Positions 26,109-35,813 of a DNA stretch of 46,396 bases are shown here, piece after piece. Source of the DNA: RGIG1934 sp964492545 (lineage in GTDB: Bacteria; Bacillota; Clostridia; Lachnospirales; Lachnospiraceae); assembly GCA_964492545.1 (NCBI GenBank), contig CAZBKO010000006.1:1-46396 (forward strand), read 5' to 3'. Below the pieces are notes generated by a model. That model searched no databases. It saw nothing but the letters and a program-made list of their open reading frames with translations, and was not told the origin of the DNA. Positions within the stretch are counted from its first letter, which is position 1; every line of letters begins with the position of its first letter. A program made the translations under genes and the position numbers.

Positions 26109-27362
26109 ATGAAAATGAAAAAATTATGGCTCAGCTTAAGTGTCCTAATTGTAGCGTTAGTTTCAATGTCTATGATAGCATTTGGCGCTGAATTACAGAA
26201 GCCGGGACAGGTAACAGGACTTAAGCAGACAGCATCAGAAGAGAAGACAATTGATATCAGCTGGACAGCAGACATCACTCCGAATGTAAGATATGATGTA
26301 TATCTTAGCACAACAGGTGCAGCCGGTTCATTCGTTAAGCAGACATCTGATTATGGAACATCATCAGCAGATTACAGATTCTATTCATTGACACCAGGTG
26401 CTACATATTATGTGCAGGTTAAGGCATTTACATATGATTATAGCAGTCGTTTAGATGCAGATAAGTCATCAGCAACATTAGCTGTATGTACAAAACCTAC
26501 TGAGGTATTGGGAGTTAAGCAGATTGGTGCAACTACTTCAAGTGTTAAGTTAACATGGAACAAGTCAGCAGGAGCAACAGGATATTTTGTTTATGATGAA
26601 GTAGGTTCATCTAAGAAGCGTGTTGCTACAGTTACAACCAATTCAGCAACAATCAAGAACTTAAGCAGTGCAAGAGAGCATAATCTTGTTGTATATCCAT
26701 ACAAGAAGGTTGGAAGCTTTACTACATGGAATAAGGAATATTCTTCAACAGGCAGACTTAGCAATTACAACTTAAAATTCCAGCCAAACAAAGTAAGCAC
26801 AAGCAAAATTGACGTTGATTATTATTGGGATTCACTCTCAAAGATATCTATAACATTGCCAGATTATGATCATATGGATGGATATCAGGCAGTTGCATAT
26901 ACTTCAAAGGGAAAGAAAGTATCTTCTGACACATCATCATCATCAAGATATTTAGAACTTGAAAAAGTTAAAGCCAGAGCTTTCTATAAGATTAAGGTTA
27001 GAGGATATTCAGTAATTAATGGTAAGAATGTGTATGGTGCATGGTCTAGCTATAAGTACGTTGCACATCAGCCAGATGTAACTTCAATGAAACAGGTTGG
27101 CTCAAATAAGCAGGCTAAGATTAAATGGCAGTCTGTATCCGGAGCAACAAGCTATACAGTTTATATGTCTACAAAGAGAACAAGTGGATATAAGAAAGTA
27201 GCTACAGTAAAAGGTACATCAGCTACTGTAAGCAAGATTGGATCAAAGAAACTTGCTAAGAATAAGAAATATTATGTATATGTAGTTGCTAACAAGAAGG
27301 TTGGTGGAACTACATTTAAGGCACAGGCAGATTACTGCTGGAACTTTAAATTAACAAGATAA
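26109..27362 (+). CDS. Exported fibronectin type III repeat protein
   Basis: A secreted protein of about 417 residues. A signal peptide (MKMKKLWLSLSVLIVALVS..., cut near AFGAE) is followed by about four Fn3-like beta-sandwich units. The clearest begin at PGQVTGLKQ, PTEVLGVKQ and PDVTSMKQV, with the repeated pattern GY/SYTVYxS...ATVxKI. There is no LPxTG anchor, membrane tail or catalytic motif. Late units are Lys/Tyr-rich. A role in binding the wall or an external polymer is inference. The ATG at 26109 has AGGAG ten bases upstream; the ATG at 26076 would put charged residues before the signal. It has its own promoter and a hairpin after it. Confidence 0.82.
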   Translation: MKMKKLWLSLSVLIVALVSMSMIAFGAELQKPGQVTGLKQTASEEKTIDISWTADITPNVRYDVYLSTTGAAGSFVKQTSDYGTSSADYRFYSLTPGATYYVQVKAFTYDYSSRLDADKSSATLAVCTKPTEVLGVKQIGATTSSVKLTWNKSAGATGYFVYDEVGSSKKRVATVTTNSATIKNLSSAREHNLVVYPYKKVGSFTTWNKEYSSTGRLSNYNLKFQPNKVSTSKIDVDYYWDSLSKISITLPDYDHMDGYQAVAYTSKGKKVSSDTSSSSRYLELEKVKARAFYKIKVRGYSVINGKNVYGAWSSYKYVAHQPDVTSMKQVGSNKQAKIKWQSVSGATSYTVYMSTKRTSGYKKVATVKGTSATVSKIGSKKLAKNKKYYVYVVANKKVGGTTFKAQADYCWNFKLTR

Positions 27363-27394
27363 ATAACAGGGATTAAATAATTAACATACGAGAT

Positions 27395-27427
27395 GAAATG
27401 CACTTCGAAAGAGGTGCATTTCTTAAT
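27395..27427 (+). terminator. Probable terminator after the Fn3 protein
   Basis: GAAATGCACTT pairs with AGGTGCATTTC (11 bp, one T-G) over a 6-base loop. The following tail (TTAATT) has few T, so termination may be partial. Confidence 0.55.
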
Positions 27428-27508
27428 TGAGGAAATTACGTCCTATAATATAGACAATCTTTGCTAAATGTGTTAAATTTAAACTATTAAAAAAATTGGA
27501 GGTACATT

Positions 27509-28750
27509 ATGTTTTCATTTGAAGAAGTACAGAATAGTGACCCTGAAGTAGCACAGGCTATGACACAGGAACTTGACAGACAAAGAGATCATATAGAGCT
27601 CATTGCATCAGAGAATATTGTAAGTAAGGCAGTTATGGCAGCTATGGGAAGCCATTTAACTAATAAGTATGCTGAAGGATATCCCGGAAGAAGATACTAT
27701 GGTGGATGTGAATATGTAGATGTTGTTGAGACTTTAGCAATAGAGAGAGCTAAGAAGTTATTTAACTGCGAATATGCTAATGTTCAACCACATTCAGGTG
27801 CACAGGCCAATATGGCAGTATTTTTTGCAATGCTTAAGCCGGGAGATACAGTAATGGGTATGAACCTTGCTCATGGCGGTCATCTTACCCATGGTTCACC
27901 TGTTAACATGTCAGGAGCATATTTTAATATCGTTCCTTATGGAGTTAATGATGAGGGATTTATCGATTATGATGAACTTAGAAATATAGCATTAGAGGCT
28001 AAGCCAAAGCTTATTATAGCTGGTGCAAGTGCATATGCAAGAGAGATTGATTTTAAGAAATTTAGAGAAGTGGCAGATGAAGTTGGTGCATACCTTATGG
28101 TAGATATGGCACATATTGCCGGACTTGTAGCTGCAGGACTTCATATGAGCCCTATTCCTTATGCAGATGTTGTTACAACAACAACACATAAGACACTTAG
28201 AGGACCAAGAGGCGGAATGATTCTTTGCAGGAGCGCAGAATTTGCCAAAGAGATTAACTTTAATAAGGCTGTATTCCCAGGCATTCAGGGTGGACCACTT
28301 ATGCATGTTATCGCAGGCAAGGCAGTTTGCCTCAAGGAAGCCCTTGATGACAGCTTTAAGGTATATATGCAGGGTGTTAAGGATAATGCACAGGCACTTG
28401 CCAAGGGACTTATGAGCAGAGGCTTTGATATCGTTTCTGGCGGTACAGATAACCATTTGATGCTTGTTGACCTTAGAAGCATGAATGTAACAGGTAAGGA
28501 ATGTGAGAAATTATTAGATGCAGCTAATATTACATGTAATAAGAATACAATTCCTAATGATCCACAGTCACCATTTATAACAAGTGGTATCAGACTTGGA
28601 ACACCTGCTGTTACTTCAAGAGGAATGGTAGAAGCAGATATGGATGTCATTGCTCAGGCAATTGCACTTCTTGTAAAGGACGTTGAGAAGAATAAGGCTG
28701 AGGCTATGAGCTTAGTTAAGAGTCTTACAGATAAGTATCCTATTTACTAA
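27509..28750 (+). CDS. glyA: Serine hydroxymethyltransferase
   Basis: A PLP enzyme that converts serine and tetrahydrofolate to glycine and 5,10-methylene-tetrahydrofolate, the main one-carbon source. The 413-residue length is standard. Visible motifs are the N-terminal HIELIASENIVS, the NKYAEGYPGRRYYGG segment, and the PLP-lysine in VTTTTHKTLRGPRGG. GGAGGT lies six bases before the ATG. A TATAAT at 27444-27449 may be its -10 box, but no good -35 is seen, and no riboswitch-like structure is evident in the leader. A terminator follows. Confidence 0.97.
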   Translation: MFSFEEVQNSDPEVAQAMTQELDRQRDHIELIASENIVSKAVMAAMGSHLTNKYAEGYPGRRYYGGCEYVDVVETLAIERAKKLFNCEYANVQPHSGAQANMAVFFAMLKPGDTVMGMNLAHGGHLTHGSPVNMSGAYFNIVPYGVNDEGFIDYDELRNIALEAKPKLIIAGASAYAREIDFKKFREVADEVGAYLMVDMAHIAGLVAAGLHMSPIPYADVVTTTTHKTLRGPRGGMILCRSAEFAKEINFNKAVFPGIQGGPLMHVIAGKAVCLKEALDDSFKVYMQGVKDNAQALAKGLMSRGFDIVSGGTDNHLMLVDLRSMNVTGKECEKLLDAANITCNKNTIPNDPQSPFITSGIRLGTPAVTSRGMVEADMDVIAQAIALLVKDVEKNKAEAMSLVKSLTDKYPIY

Positions 28751-28761
28751 TAAGTACACTT

Positions 28762-28790
28762 AGAGAGTCCCAAGGGGCTCTCTTTAGTTT
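28762..28790 (+). terminator. Terminator of glyA
   Basis: AGAGAGTCC pairs with GGGCTCTCT-type sequence (9 bp with one T-G) over a CAAG loop, then TTAGTTT. Its end touches the AGGAGGAG ribosome site of the next gene, leaving no room for a separate promoter between them. Confidence 0.7.
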
Positions 28791-28805
28791 AGGAGGAGTA
28801 AACAC

Positions 28806-31800
28806 ATGAAAAAATATCGAGTTTTGGCATTAATATTAGCACTGTTTATGGCTCTGGAAATGATGTATGTTCCAAGTACCAATTATGTTATGGCGGAAAC
28901 TGTGTACATACCGGATGATATGCCATATGGATTTTCACTTAATGATGATTATACTGCTACTCTAACAGGATATTATGCCGATAAGAATCAGGAAGGTTCG
29001 GATATTAGTATTCCTGATAGTGTTGAATATGAAGGTACTTCTTATACCATTACAGAAATTGGTGGAAATGCATTTGCAGCAGCTAACGATATAACAGGTG
29101 TAACAGCACCTTCAGTTACGTCAATTGGCGATGGTGCTTTTATGAATTGCAGCAGCTTAATGTATGCATATTTTGATACAGCAGAGAGTGTGGGTGCATC
29201 ATCCTTTGAAGGCTGCTTAAGTCTTGCCAGTATTAGTATAAGCGATGATTGCATAATCATTGGCGATGGAGCATTCAGAAATTGTTCAGCTCTTGAAACC
29301 ATAACATTGCCAAGCAGTCTGGAGTCCATAGGAGATGGGGCTTTTTATAATGATAATATTACCATGGAGTCTCTCCCGGATGGGCTGGATTCTATTGGTG
29401 ACAATGCGTTTATGAATTGTCCTAATATTAATGTAGCAATACCTGACAGTGTTTCAAGTATTGGAGCACAGGCATTTTATAATGACTATTCAATGCAGTA
29501 TCCGCTTATTATGTCCGATTCATTGGAGTATGTAGGAGATGAGGCATTTAATAATACATCAATAACAGAGATTACGCCAAATGCCTATGGACTTCAAAGA
29601 TGTGTTGGAAATTTTGCAAAGGATGTTACCACAGTTAATTTACAGGCAGGGATACTTACTATTCCGGCCAATGAATTTAGCGGGTGTGACAGCCTGACCA
29701 GTGTTACTATACCAAATACTGTGCAGAGTATTGGGGGGTATGCTTTTTATAATTGCTCATCACTTACATCATTATCCATTCCAACAACATGTACATCAGT
29801 TGGCAATAATGCATTTGATGGTACAAGCCTGTCACAGATTCCTCTTGGAAAGCAGGTTACAACAGTTGGAACAAATATAGTATCCGGGGATACACATATT
29901 AAATGTTATAAGTATTCAGAAGCTTATAAAGCCGCTATAAATGGTGGACTTAAATATACTTTGGAAAATGAAACGCTAACAAACACAAATACAACTATAA
30001 CAATCACAAAGACACCTGTATTTACAGGAACAGCAGCAATAGCTGGTATAAGTGTAACCTATGATAATCATGAATTGACGGTAAATGATGATTATACAGT
30101 TATCTGCAGTAATAATGAAGAGGTTGGTGTTGATAACGCCACTGTAACAATTACAGGAGCCGGATGCTACCTTGGAAATGCATCAAAGCAGTACTCTGTA
30201 AATATAGACAAAGCAGTCGATTTTGCAGCTGACAAGATATATGCGAATAAAATAGATTTAAAGTGGAAGGCAGTGCCGGACGCAGATGAATATGAGATAT
30301 ATAGAAGTACAGATGGAACTGAGTTTTCGTATTTATCGAAGACGTCAGCAATATCATATACAGATAGTGGCTTAACAGCAGACACGAAATACTGTTATAA
30401 GATAAAGGCTGTAAAAAATACGCAAGCTCAGACTATTAAGGGTGAATTTACAGATGTATTATCTTTAAAAACTAAGAAATTACAGCAGATAAATGTAAGT
30501 GCAGAATTTAGAAAATATTATGATGATGATAATTTTAATTTAAATGCTGTTGCACCTAACAGCAACGCTGTCAAGTGTACATATATATCTGATGACCAGG
30601 ATGTAGTTACAGTAGACAGCGCAGGAAATGTAACAATTGTTGGGGAAGGCACAGCAACAATTACGATTAAAGCGTTTTCAGATGATCAGTATGATACAGC
30701 AGAGGTGACAGTGTCGGTAATTATTACAAAGAAGACACTTGAAGATGCACAGATAACATTAGACTATGAAAATGCATATTTTGAGGGAGAAGAATTAACT
30801 CCGGAGGTCACTGTAAGCTATGGAGATAATGAATTAATACTTGATACGGATTATTCAGTCCAGTATATAGCAAATGATTTGCCTGGAACAGCAACTGCAA
30901 AGGTAACAGGAAAGGGTATATACACTGGTGTAGTCAATAAGTATTATTCAATAAAGCTAAATGTGCCACAGAATGTGAAGGCATCTACTGACTCGGCATC
31001 GAAAGCCGGAATAATTTGGAACAAGGTTATCGGAGCTACAGAATATCAAGTGTATATTTCTAATACACCGGATGGAGAATACAGTCTCGCAGGAACATCA
31101 GCAGATGTATATACAGGTGTTACAGATGATGGATTAGAAAGCTATTACTATGTAGATAGTAATTTGCAGGAGGCCACAACGTATTACTATAAAGTAAAGG
31201 CGGTGTATAAGCCTGCAAGCGGAGTACCGATGTCAGGTGAATTATCTGAGCCAGCCCCTGTTACAACCAAGAGAACACAGACCATAACTGGACCAAGAAC
31301 ATATACGAAATATACTGATGCTGGAGAATTTGTACTACAGCTTTCAGCACCAAACAGCAATAAATATCAATTTGCATTTTCATCGCAGACGCCGGATATT
31401 GCAACAATAAATTCTCTTGGAAAAGTCACAATTAAGGGTGAAGGAGATGCGAAGTTAACTGTAATAGCATTGCCGGATGACACATACGAATCAAGCATTA
31501 TTACAGTCGTAGTTCACGTTATTAGCAAGAAAGAAATACATAAATGCTCATCATCAATAAGCAGTCTTAAGAATGTTTATACCGGAAAAGTAATAACACC
31601 GGGCATAACCATGAAGGACGGAAAGACTACGTTGAAAAAAGGCACAGATTATACCGTATCATATGCTGACAATGTTAAGATTGGTAAAGCTTCAGTTACA
31701 ATTACAGGAATTGGCAGATATCAGGGAAAGCTAACCTTGTATTACACTATAATAGCTGCACCATCAAAGGTTAAGAATCTAAAGGTATCGTCATATGGAA

Positions 31801-32318
31801 CGGACAGAATCAATATTACATGGAACAGGGTAGCATCAGTAAATGGATATAAGGTATATAGGTATGACAGTAAGCTTAAAAGGTATGTTCTATATAGAAC
31901 TACAACGGCTAACAGTTGTACAATAACAAAGCTTGCAACCGGAAGTAAACACTATTTCAGAGTTTACTCATACATAAATCTCAATGGAAAAACTTATTTG
32001 TCCTCTGCAGCAGCTACTTCTGGCAGGACAAAGCCGGCAAAGGTTTCTTCCCTTAAGCTGGTTTCAGGAAATAACAGGCTTACAGTTAAATGGAAAAAAA
32101 CAGCATGTAGTGGATATGAAATTAAGTATTCAACAAGCTCGAAATTTTCATCCAAGACAACGAAAACTGTGCGCGTATCATCAAAATATTCATCAAGACT
32201 ACTGAAGTCATTGAAAAACAAAAGAAATTATTATGTTAAAATAAGAGCCTATGTTATTATTGATGGAAAGAGAGTGTATGGAAGCTACACTGGATATAAG
32301 AGAGTAAAAACTAAATAG
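28806..32318 (+). CDS. Large exported BspA-type LRR, Big2 and Fn3 surface protein
   Basis: A 1170-residue secreted protein. After a signal peptide (about residues 1-31) comes an array of BspA/LRR_5 repeats to about residue 365 (IGDGAFMNCSSL, IGDGAFRNCSAL, IGGYAFYNCSSL). Then a module is repeated: a strand-rich unit ending in YTV/YSV...ATVTITGxGxYxG, an Fn3 unit (DEYEIYRSTDG, TEYQVYISNTPDG) and a Big2-like unit (SDDQDVVTVDSAGNVTIVGEG; FSSQTPDIATINSLGKV). The last part holds another YTG unit and two Fn3 units with a very basic C-terminus. No LPxTG motif or catalytic site is seen. Proteins of this type bind host or polysaccharide surfaces in gut anaerobes; that role is inference. AGGAGGAG precedes the ATG. 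Confidence 0.85.
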   Translation: MKKYRVLALILALFMALEMMYVPSTNYVMAETVYIPDDMPYGFSLNDDYTATLTGYYADKNQEGSDISIPDSVEYEGTSYTITEIGGNAFAAANDITGVTAPSVTSIGDGAFMNCSSLMYAYFDTAESVGASSFEGCLSLASISISDDCIIIGDGAFRNCSALETITLPSSLESIGDGAFYNDNITMESLPDGLDSIGDNAFMNCPNINVAIPDSVSSIGAQAFYNDYSMQYPLIMSDSLEYVGDEAFNNTSITEITPNAYGLQRCVGNFAKDVTTVNLQAGILTIPANEFSGCDSLTSVTIPNTVQSIGGYAFYNCSSLTSLSIPTTCTSVGNNAFDGTSLSQIPLGKQVTTVGTNIVSGDTHIKCYKYSEAYKAAINGGLKYTLENETLTNTNTTITITKTPVFTGTAAIAGISVTYDNHELTVNDDYTVICSNNEEVGVDNATVTITGAGCYLGNASKQYSVNIDKAVDFAADKIYANKIDLKWKAVPDADEYEIYRSTDGTEFSYLSKTSAISYTDSGLTADTKYCYKIKAVKNTQAQTIKGEFTDVLSLKTKKLQQINVSAEFRKYYDDDNFNLNAVAPNSNAVKCTYISDDQDVVTVDSAGNVTIVGEGTATITIKAFSDDQYDTAEVTVSVIITKKTLEDAQITLDYENAYFEGEELTPEVTVSYGDNELILDTDYSVQYIANDLPGTATAKVTGKGIYTGVVNKYYSIKLNVPQNVKASTDSASKAGIIWNKVIGATEYQVYISNTPDGEYSLAGTSADVYTGVTDDGLESYYYVDSNLQEATTYYYKVKAVYKPASGVPMSGELSEPAPVTTKRTQTITGPRTYTKYTDAGEFVLQLSAPNSNKYQFAFSSQTPDIATINSLGKVTIKGEGDAKLTVIALPDDTYESSIITVVVHVISKKEIHKCSSSISSLKNVYTGKVITPGITMKDGKTTLKKGTDYTVSYADNVKIGKASVTITGIGRYQGKLTLYYTIIAAPSKVKNLKVSSYGTDRINITWNRVASVNGYKVYRYDSKLKRYVLYRTTTANSCTITKLATGSKHYFRVYSYINLNGKTYLSSAAATSGRTKPAKVSSLKLVSGNNRLTVKWKKTACSGYEIKYSTSSKFSSKTTKTVRVSSKYSSRLLKSLKNKRNYYVKIRAYVIIDGKRVYGSYTGYKRVKTK

Positions 32319-32334
32319 TAATACAACTTTTTAT

Positions 32335-32371
32335 AAAACAAAAAAGAGGCGCTCACATTTGTGAACGCCTC
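32335..32371 (-). terminator. Terminator of aspartokinase (minus strand)
   Basis: On the minus strand GAGGCG-TTCAC and GTGAGCGCCTC-type arms pair (6 bp, one mismatch, 4 bp) over a 4-base loop, followed by a run of six T and TGTTTT. It may also slow transcription from the LRR gene, but the plus-strand side lacks a T run. Confidence 0.7.
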
Positions 32372-32383
32372 GAATTATATTGA

Positions 32384-33703
32384 TTATAACTGAGTTGTTA
32401 CGAAGATATCATAGATTGCTTTGAGTGCTTTATCAAAGTCACTATCTTCGACACCAACGATAATATTTAACTCACTTGAGCCCTGGTCAATCATCTTGAC
32501 ATTAACATGTGCATGAGCAAGTGCGGAGAAAATTCTGCCGGCAGTACCTCTCTGAGACTTCATGCCACGTCCAACAATTGCAATAAGAGCAATGTCAGAT
32601 TCGATATCAATTGAATCTGGCTTAGTATTTCTATGAATTCCGGCAAGAACTTCCTGTTCCTTCTCACCGAACTCAGCCTGATGAACAAATACTGTCATAG
32701 TATCAATTCCGGAAGGCATATGCTCGATTGAGATACCATTCTTTTCAAATTCTTCAAGAACTCGTCTACAGAAACCAAGTTCAGAGTTCATCATATCCTT
32801 TTCAACACTTACGGCTGTGAAACCACGTTTACCTGCAATACCTGTGATAGTATATTCAGGCTTCTTAGATGTACTCTCAACAATTAATGTGCCAGGATCT
32901 TCCGGCTTGTTAGTATTCTTGATATTGATTGGAATACCTTCTTTTCTAACTGGGAAGATAGCATCTTCGTGGAGAACTGTAGCACCCATATATGAAAGCT
33001 CACGAAGCTCTTTGTATGTGATTGTATTAATAACCTTAGGACTGTCAATAATTCTTGGATCAGCAATAAGAAATCCTGATACATCAGTCCAGTTTTCGTA
33101 TAGGTCAGCCTTAACTGCTTTAGCAACAATTGAGCCTGTAACGTCTGAACCACCACGTGAAAATGTTTTGATTGTATCATTAGGCATTGAACCGTAGAAG
33201 CCAGGAATAACAGCCTTTTCAATTGTGTTTAATCTCTCTGAAAGAAGTTCATTTGTCTTATCTGCATCAAATGCACCATTATCATCAAAGAATATAACTT
33301 CAGCAGCATCAACAAATTCATAGCCTAAATAATTGGCAAGAACTTTACCATTGAGATATTCGCCACGTGATGCAGCGTAATCACGTCCTGCTTTACCAAC
33401 GAAACAAGCTTCAATAATGTCGAACTCTTTTTCAAGAGATAAATCAAGACCAAGTGTTTTGATTATTTCGTAATATCTATCCTTAATAGCGCGAAGAAGT
33501 GATTTGTATTCTTTTCCCTTAGCTGCTGCACCATAGCAGGCATATAACATATCTGTAACCTTTGTGTCTGCTGAGTTTCTCTTACCAGGTGCAGAAGGTA
33601 CAATGTATCTTCTAGAGTCTTCGGCATGAATAATATCAGCCACTTTTTTGAACTGTTCAGCGCTTGCAAGTGAACTGCCACCGAACTTAACTACTTTAAT
33701 CAT
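32384..33703 (-). CDS. lysC: Aspartate kinase
   Basis: This enzyme phosphorylates aspartate, the first step to lysine, threonine and methionine, and feeds asd. The roughly 439-residue protein begins with the kinase motif VKFGGSSLAS, has the catalytic region FSRGGSDVTGSIVAKA and ends with two ACT domains (SVEKDMMNSELGFCRRVL...; IAIVGRGMKSQRGTAGRIFSAL), which normally bind the feedback amino acid. The ATG at 33703 has GGAGG eight bases upstream; an ATG at 33718 adds five residues and lacks a site. It is a single-gene unit with its own promoter and terminator. The leader of about 40 bases is too short for a lysine riboswitch, so control is likely allosteric. Confidence 0.95.
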   Translation of the reverse strand: MIKVVKFGGSSLASAEQFKKVADIIHAEDSRRYIVPSAPGKRNSADTKVTDMLYACYGAAAKGKEYKSLLRAIKDRYYEIIKTLGLDLSLEKEFDIIEACFVGKAGRDYAASRGEYLNGKVLANYLGYEFVDAAEVIFFDDNGAFDADKTNELLSERLNTIEKAVIPGFYGSMPNDTIKTFSRGGSDVTGSIVAKAVKADLYENWTDVSGFLIADPRIIDSPKVINTITYKELRELSYMGATVLHEDAIFPVRKEGIPINIKNTNKPEDPGTLIVESTSKKPEYTITGIAGKRGFTAVSVEKDMMNSELGFCRRVLEEFEKNGISIEHMPSGIDTMTVFVHQAEFGEKEQEVLAGIHRNTKPDSIDIESDIALIAIVGRGMKSQRGTAGRIFSALAHAHVNVKMIDQGSSELNIIVGVEDSDFDKALKAIYDIFVTTQL

Positions 33704-33748
33704 TAATAAATCCTCCATAATCCTTTTAATAAAAAACCATTAATAGCC

Positions 33749-33778
33749 ATTATATAGACAAACTATGCATTTTATCAA
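33749..33778 (-). promoter_or_regulatory. Promoter of aspartokinase
   Basis: On the minus strand TTGATA (33773-33778) and TATAAT (33749-33754) are 18 bases apart, about 45 bases before the start codon. Confidence 0.65.
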
Positions 33779-33838
33779 TAGTTTTTTGAAAAAAAGTGAA
33801 AAAAAATTCATAATATGTATTTATGTAAAATGAAAATA

Positions 33839-33847
33839 TGATATAAT
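33839..33847 (+). promoter_or_regulatory. Extended -10 promoter of the pot operon
   Basis: TGATATAAT is a perfect TATAAT with the extended TGN element; no good -35 is seen. The leader to potA is about 70 bases. It is divergent from the aspartokinase promoter about 60 bases away. Confidence 0.5.
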
Positions 33848-33922
33848 CACTGCTAGTTATAATAATGTTAGGATGATATAGCCTATGATATTTTACATTA
33901 CACTACGAAAGGAAATACTATA

Positions 33923-34999
33923 ATGAACAATGATAAATTAATTGATTTGGTAAATATTACGAAGGCATATGACAAGCATGTTGTTCTTGATGAACTTAAC
34001 CTGTATGTAAGGGAAAATGAATTCTTAACATTGCTTGGTCCAAGTGGCTGTGGTAAGACTACAACACTTAGAATTATTGGAGGATTTGAAAATCCTGATA
34101 GTGGTAAAATAATATTTGATGGACAGGATATCACAAAGCTGCCACCTAATAAGAGACATTTGAATACGGTTTTCCAGAAATATGCACTATTCACGCATAT
34201 GACAATTGCAGAAAATATTGCATTTGGATTAAAAATAAAGAAAAAAAGTAAGAGCTATATAGATGATAAGATTAAGTATGCACTTAAGCTTGTAAACCTT
34301 GATGGATATGAGAACAGAATGGCCGATTCCCTAAGTGGCGGGCAGCAGCAGAGAATTGCAATTGCAAGAGCAATTGTAAATGAGCCAAAGGTTCTTTTAC
34401 TTGATGAGCCACTTGGAGCACTTGATCTTAAACTTAGACAGGACATGCAGTATGAGCTTATAAGACTTAAGAATGAGCTTGGAATTACATTTATATATGT
34501 AACCCATGACCAGGAAGAAGCACTTACAATGTCAGACACAATTGTAGTTATGAATCAGGGCTATATACAGCAGATTGGTACACCTGAAGATATATATAAT
34601 GAACCGGAGAATGCATTTGTAGCGGATTTCATTGGAGACAGCAACATCATCCCTGCAACAATGATAGAAGACAAGGTGGTAGAGATACTCGGCACCAAAT
34701 TCAAATGTGTCGATACCGGATTTGGTAAGAATAAGCCTGTTGATGTTGTAATAAGACCCGAGGATGTCAATCTGGTTGAACCGGACAAAGGAATAATTAA
34801 GGGAAAGGTTACACACTTAATATTCAAAGGCGTTCATTATGAAATGGAAGTTATGGCGAATGGATTTGAATGGCTTGTGCAAAGCACAAAGCTTGTAGCA
34901 GTGGGAACTGAGGTTGGCATTGATGTTGATCCGTTTAACATTCAGATAATGCACAAGCCTGTATCAGAAGATGAGGAGGCAGTGGTGTTAGATGAGTAA
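33923..34999 (+). CDS. potA: Spermidine/putrescine ABC transporter, ATPase
   Basis: The ATPase of a polyamine importer. The 358 residues have Walker A GPSGCGKTT, a Q-loop, signature LSGGQQQR, Walker B VLLLDEPLGALD and the switch His in YVTHDQEEA. A C-terminal TOBE-type regulatory domain (VVIRPEDVNL onward) fits the PotA/MalK group. AAAGGAAA precedes the ATG. Its end overlaps potB by eight bases, and the operon continues through potCD into folC and folP. Confidence 0.95.
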   Translation: MNNDKLIDLVNITKAYDKHVVLDELNLYVRENEFLTLLGPSGCGKTTTLRIIGGFENPDSGKIIFDGQDITKLPPNKRHLNTVFQKYALFTHMTIAENIAFGLKIKKKSKSYIDDKIKYALKLVNLDGYENRMADSLSGGQQQRIAIARAIVNEPKVLLLDEPLGALDLKLRQDMQYELIRLKNELGITFIYVTHDQEEALTMSDTIVVMNQGYIQQIGTPEDIYNEPENAFVADFIGDSNIIPATMIEDKVVEILGTKFKCVDTGFGKNKPVDVVIRPEDVNLVEPDKGIIKGKVTHLIFKGVHYEMEVMANGFEWLVQSTKLVAVGTEVGIDVDPFNIQIMHKPVSEDEEAVVLDE

Positions 35000-35813
35000 A
35001 AAACTAAAGAATACACTTATGTCGGGACCTTATCTTGTATGGATTGCAGCATTCATAATTATTCCACTATTGTTTATTGGATATTATGGATTTACGAATG
35101 CAGATGGCAGCTTTACACTAAAGAACGTTTCAGCAATTACACAGCCTATGTACTATAAAGCATTACTTTTATCAATAGAGCTTGCAGTAATAAGTACGCT
35201 TGTATGCTTATTGTTAGCATATCCGCTTGCTTTGATACTTAGGACTATGAGAGTAAGTCAGAAAGGCTTTATTGTATTTATCTTTATTTTACCAATGTGG
35301 ATGAATTTTCTTTTAAGAACATATGCCTGGCAGGCTATACTCGATATCAATGGAGTGCTGGACAATCTCCTGAGAATACTACATTTGCCGGCGTTTAATA
35401 TAATTAATACACCTTCGGCAATTGTTCTTGGAATGGTATATGATTTTCTTCCGTTTATGGTTCTTCCTATTTATAACGTTCTGATAAAGATAGATGATAA
35501 TACAGTGAATGCCGCAAGAGATTTAGGTGCTAATTACTTTCAGGCTCTTGTAAAAATAATACTGCCACTGAGCTTTCCGGGTATTGCAAGTGGAATAATA
35601 ATGGTATTTGTACCGGCACTTACAACCTTCGTAATATCTGATATTTTAGGCGGTGGAAAGCTTCTTCTTATAGGTAATATTATTGAGAATAAGGTGAAGG
35701 CGGATAACCTGAATATGGGTGCAGGACTATCACTGATTCTTATGATATTCATAGTGTTGAATATGTTATTTACGGCTAAGTATGATAAGAGCGAAGGAGG
35801 AAATATGCTATAA
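34992..35813 (+). CDS. potB: Spermidine/putrescine ABC transporter, permease
   Basis: An inner permease of 273 residues with six predicted membrane helices. The coupling-loop (EAA-like) motif NAARDLGANYFQALVKIILPLSFPGI contacts the ATPase. It matches PotB in length and position (potA-potB-potC). It overlaps potA by eight bases and potCD by one base, so translation is coupled. Confidence 0.93.
   Translation: MSKKLKNTLMSGPYLVWIAAFIIIPLLFIGYYGFTNADGSFTLKNVSAITQPMYYKALLLSIELAVISTLVCLLLAYPLALILRTMRVSQKGFIVFIFILPMWMNFLLRTYAWQAILDINGVLDNLLRILHLPAFNIINTPSAIVLGMVYDFLPFMVLPIYNVLIKIDDNTVNAARDLGANYFQALVKIILPLSFPGIASGIIMVFVPALTTFVISDILGGGKLLLIGNIIENKVKADNLNMGAGLSLILMIFIVLNMLFTAKYDKSEGGNML

Noticed and set aside
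27992..28456. Antisense open frame of 154 codons within glyA
   Set aside because: It is a Cys- and His-rich shadow of glyA codons without a ribosome site or recognised domain.
33704..33760. Lysine riboswitch before aspartokinase
   Set aside because: The promoter lies only about 45 bases from the start codon, far too close for a lysine riboswitch.
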